Shown here one piece after another: positions 61,795-64,000 of a stretch of 64,000 nucleotides of DNA. The position numbers and the translations under genes were made by a program. This stretch comes from Capnocytophaga sp. oral taxon 338 str. F0234 (GTDB taxonomy: Bacteria > Bacteroidota > Bacteroidia > Flavobacteriales > Flavobacteriaceae): positions 2,074,567 through 2,138,566 of the forward strand of contig NZ_GL872413.1 of assembly GCF_000192225.1 (NCBI RefSeq), read 5' to 3'. How positions within the stretch are numbered: position 1 is the stretch's first letter; every line of letters starts with the position of its first letter. The notes beneath the pieces were generated by a model that was given only the letters and a program-made list of their open reading frames with translations, did not search any database and had not been told where the DNA came from.

Positions 61795-64000
61795 ATGAAA
61801 ACTATTATTCGTTGTATGATGTTTTTCTTTATTCCTTTATTTTCTGTAGCACAACAGGTTACTTTCAAAGGAAAAATTACGGCTGAGGGGAAGCCTGTTT
61901 TTGGAGCAGATGTTATTCTGCGTAAAGGAAATGAGGTAAAAGGTACTAGTAGCAAAGCCACTGGGGAATATTCCATAAAAGTTACTTCTGGAGAATATAA
62001 CCTGAGCGTTTCTTCCGTAGGGTTTAAAACTATTAACCAGAAAATATCTCTTACTGAAGGAGAGACTATCACTCAGAATTTTGTCTTGCAAAAGGACTTG
62101 TTAGAGATAGATCAAGTGGTTGTTACTGCCACCCGTAATATTATCCCTCAATATAAATCTCCAGTGGTGGTTAGTAAAGTTACAGGGCATATATTTGAAA
62201 CTACTCAATCACTAAGTCTTGCTGAAGGTCTTAACTTCACTCCTGGCCTGCGTACTGAAACCAATTGTCAGAACTGCGGCTTTAACCAATTACGTATTAA
62301 TGGATTAGAAGGTTCATATTCTCAGATATTAGTAAACGGTCGTCCTGTATTTTCTTCATTGGCAGGGGTTTATGGTTTAGAGATGATTCCTGCCAATATG
62401 ATTGACCGTGTAGAGGTTGTCAGGGGAGCTGGATCCGTTCTCTATGGGGGAAATGCTATAGGCGGTACTGTAAATATCCTTACCAAGGATCCTACTCGCA
62501 ATACTTTTTCTGTAGGCAATAGTCTCTCTCTGCTTAAGGACGGTACTCCTGACAATACTCTCTTTGCCAATGCATCGGTAGTCTCTGATGATTTTGACAA
62601 GGGACTCACTCTCTTTGCCTACCAACGTAACCGTAAGCCTTACGATGCCAATGATGATAGTTATTCGGAAATTACCAAGCTACATAACACTACTTTCGGA
62701 GCAGATGCCTTTTGGAATCCTGCAGAGAATAGTAAAATAAAACTCAACTTAAACAGTATCAATGAATTTCGTCGTGGAGGAAACAAATTTGACTTACTTC
62801 CTCATGAATCCGATATTACAGAGCAGTTACGTCATCGCATTGTAGCAGGAGATCTCTCCCTTGAACGATTTTCTGAAGATCTTGCTCACAAATTCTCCCT
62901 ATACACTTCTGCCCAATATACCGATAGAGATGGATATTACGGAGGTGGCTTAGGTTATGCAGTTAATAGCAAAGAAGACTTTGATGCCCTCGGCGAAGAG
63001 GACAAAAAAGAGTACTTCAAGGCATTAGCGAAGTACGGACATACTACAGAATTAGTAGGTGTAGGTGGTGCACAATATGCTTATACCATCACTCCTGAAC
63101 TGAACCTTTCTTTAGGAAGTGAGTACAAGTATGACAAGGTAAATGATAACTATGTAGGACAAAATCGCTCCGTAGACCAAACCGTACGTACCTACGGCAA
63201 CTACCTACAAGTGGAATGGAATCCTGTAAAAAAGCTAACCTTACTTGGGGGTAGCCGTTATGATTATGTAGATATCAAGGGTAGCTACCGCTTTGGTGGT
63301 GTAGATAAGGATTCCAACAAACAGATATCCAAATTTGTTCCTCGCCTTACTGCCATGTATGACCTTAGTGAAACTCTCAAACTACGAGGTTCCTTTGCGC
63401 AAGGTTACCGAGCTCCTCAAGCTTTTGACGAGGACTTACATACGGAGGTATTGGATGGAGATCCTATCTTTGTGGAATTAGACAAAGACCTCACCAGTGA
63501 AACCTCCAATAGCTATACTGCCTCTCTGAATTATACTAAAAGAGAAGGGAACACCCAAGCAAACCTTATCTTAGAGGGATTCTATACACGTATTAATAAC
63601 CGCTTTATCAACCAAGATCTCACCGATATAGGCAATATCAAACATAAGCTAAAAACCAATGCTACAGATTACCTCAATATCATGGGAATGAATGTAGAGG
63701 CGAATTTTTCCTTCGGAACAAAATGGGTATGGCAAACAGGGCTTACTTACCAGCAATCTCGCTTCTCAGAGGAGCAAACCATTTGGGAAAATGAGGATAC
63801 CGCTGCGCCCAAGAAGGTTACTTCTGACCGTGTGATGCGCTCTCCTGACCTATATGGCTACACTACCCTATCCTATAACCCTATTGCTCCACTTAAGCTC
63901 AGCTATAATGGCGTATTCACAGGACAAATGTATGTTCCTCATGTAATTGATGCTGAATCAGGAGAACAAATCATAGTAAAGTCACCTAATTTTTACGAGC
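61795..64000 (+). CDS. TonB-dependent receptor, cut by the window end
   Basis: The first 735 codons of a TonB-dependent outer-membrane receptor. It starts MKTIIRCMMFFFIPLFSVAQ (signal peptide), followed by a carboxypeptidase-regulatory-like domain (about 22-105). A plug comes next with the distinctive RTETNCQNCGFNQLRINGLEG (about 155-175) and VVRGAGSVLYGGNAIGGTVNIL, then barrel strands. The NCxNCGF motif marks a common Bacteroidota receptor subgroup, often linked to iron, heme or cobalamin uptake. The substrate cannot be told, and the C-terminus and any partner genes lie outside the window. Confidence 0.92.
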   Translation, partial: MKTIIRCMMFFFIPLFSVAQQVTFKGKITAEGKPVFGADVILRKGNEVKGTSSKATGEYSIKVTSGEYNLSVSSVGFKTINQKISLTEGETITQNFVLQKDLLEIDQVVVTATRNIIPQYKSPVVVSKVTGHIFETTQSLSLAEGLNFTPGLRTETNCQNCGFNQLRINGLEGSYSQILVNGRPVFSSLAGVYGLEMIPANMIDRVEVVRGAGSVLYGGNAIGGTVNILTKDPTRNTFSVGNSLSLLKDGTPDNTLFANASVVSDDFDKGLTLFAYQRNRKPYDANDDSYSEITKLHNTTFGADAFWNPAENSKIKLNLNSINEFRRGGNKFDLLPHESDITEQLRHRIVAGDLSLERFSEDLAHKFSLYTSAQYTDRDGYYGGGLGYAVNSKEDFDALGEEDKKEYFKALAKYGHTTELVGVGGAQYAYTITPELNLSLGSEYKYDKVNDNYVGQNRSVDQTVRTYGNYLQVEWNPVKKLTLLGGSRYDYVDIKGSYRFGGVDKDSNKQISKFVPRLTAMYDLSETLKLRGSFAQGYRAPQAFDEDLHTEVLDGDPIFVELDKDLTSETSNSYTASLNYTKREGNTQANLILEGFYTRINNRFINQDLTDIGNIKHKLKTNATDYLNIMGMNVEANFSFGTKWVWQTGLTYQQSRFSEEQTIWENEDTAAPKKVTSDRVMRSPDLYGYTTLSYNPIAPLKLSYNGVFTGQMYVPHVIDAESGEQIIVKSPNFYE

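Noticed and set aside
1-64000. tRNA, rRNA, CRISPR arrays and complete insertion sequences
   Set aside because: I looked through the intergenic regions on both strands and found no cloverleaf-like sequence, regularly spaced repeats or transposase gene with terminal inverted repeats.

Overview
The window is about 64 kb of low-GC chromosomal DNA from a member of the Bacteroidota, most likely a Flavobacteriaceae bacterium; Capnocytophaga is my best guess, by inference only. The supporting signs are start-proximal TAnnTTTG promoter boxes (several with TTG 19-20 bp upstream), A-rich start regions without clear Shine-Dalgarno motifs, a PorP/SprF plus PorE-like pair of the type IX secretion/gliding world, TonB receptors with N-terminal carboxypeptidase-like domains, and flavobacterial families such as DUF6341 and DUF2853. 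I saw no rRNA, tRNA, CRISPR array, complete insertion sequence or conventional DNA-binding transcription factor.

Layout. 0-3 kb: nucleotide-sugar dehydrogenase, cytidylate kinase and a tandem pair of small roadblock-like proteins. 3-12.7 kb: a predicted outer-membrane barrel, the PorE/PorP pair, a peptide transporter next to a DPP IV-like peptidase, a small membrane protein and an ABC ATPase. 12.7-20.7 kb: an LtaS-like sulfatase-fold enzyme, two unrecognised small genes, gamma carbonic anhydrase, uvrA, 5-formyl-THF cyclo-ligase and DUF2853. 20.8-25.7 kb: lipoprotein, recO, ruvB, an ATPase gene fragment and lysS. 26-30.7 kb: TonB receptor, DUF2797 and a GH3 enzyme. 30.8-33.6 kb: an AT-rich accessory patch with a membrane gene, a broken membrane gene, a broken AbiEii-type toxin-antitoxin pair and a frameshifted DyP peroxidase. 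33.6-38.7 kb: thrC, comF, rpsF-rpsR-rplI, a catalytically dead esterase-like protein and folA. 38.8-43.4 kb: a putative metal-uptake locus (His-rich small protein, ZnuD-like TonB receptor, two paralogous lipoproteins). 43.5-47.7 kb: rmlACDB and an EamA transporter. 47.8-54.5 kb: two unknown proteins, nnr, a TlpA-like lipoprotein and mreBCD. 54.5-64 kb: a long AT-rich gap with a candidate small transcript, the HU / 30-residue basic protein / RNase G operon, two lipoproteins, purC, purD and the start of another TonB receptor cut by the window end.

How the genes fit together. Most of the window is housekeeping (envelope shape, dTDP-rhamnose, purines, repair, translation) mixed with outer-membrane uptake. 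DPP IV and the POT transporter look like a dipeptide release and import pair. The 38.8-43.4 kb block looks like one transition-metal acquisition unit and is the most system-like set here. The 30.8-33.6 kb patch is the only place where genes are clearly decaying: four reading-frame lesions lie within about 2 kb. Several proteins lack residues their families normally use: the esterase-like protein lacks its Ser and His, UvrA lacks the first Cys pair of a zinc module, and RNase G lacks its CPxC zinc link.
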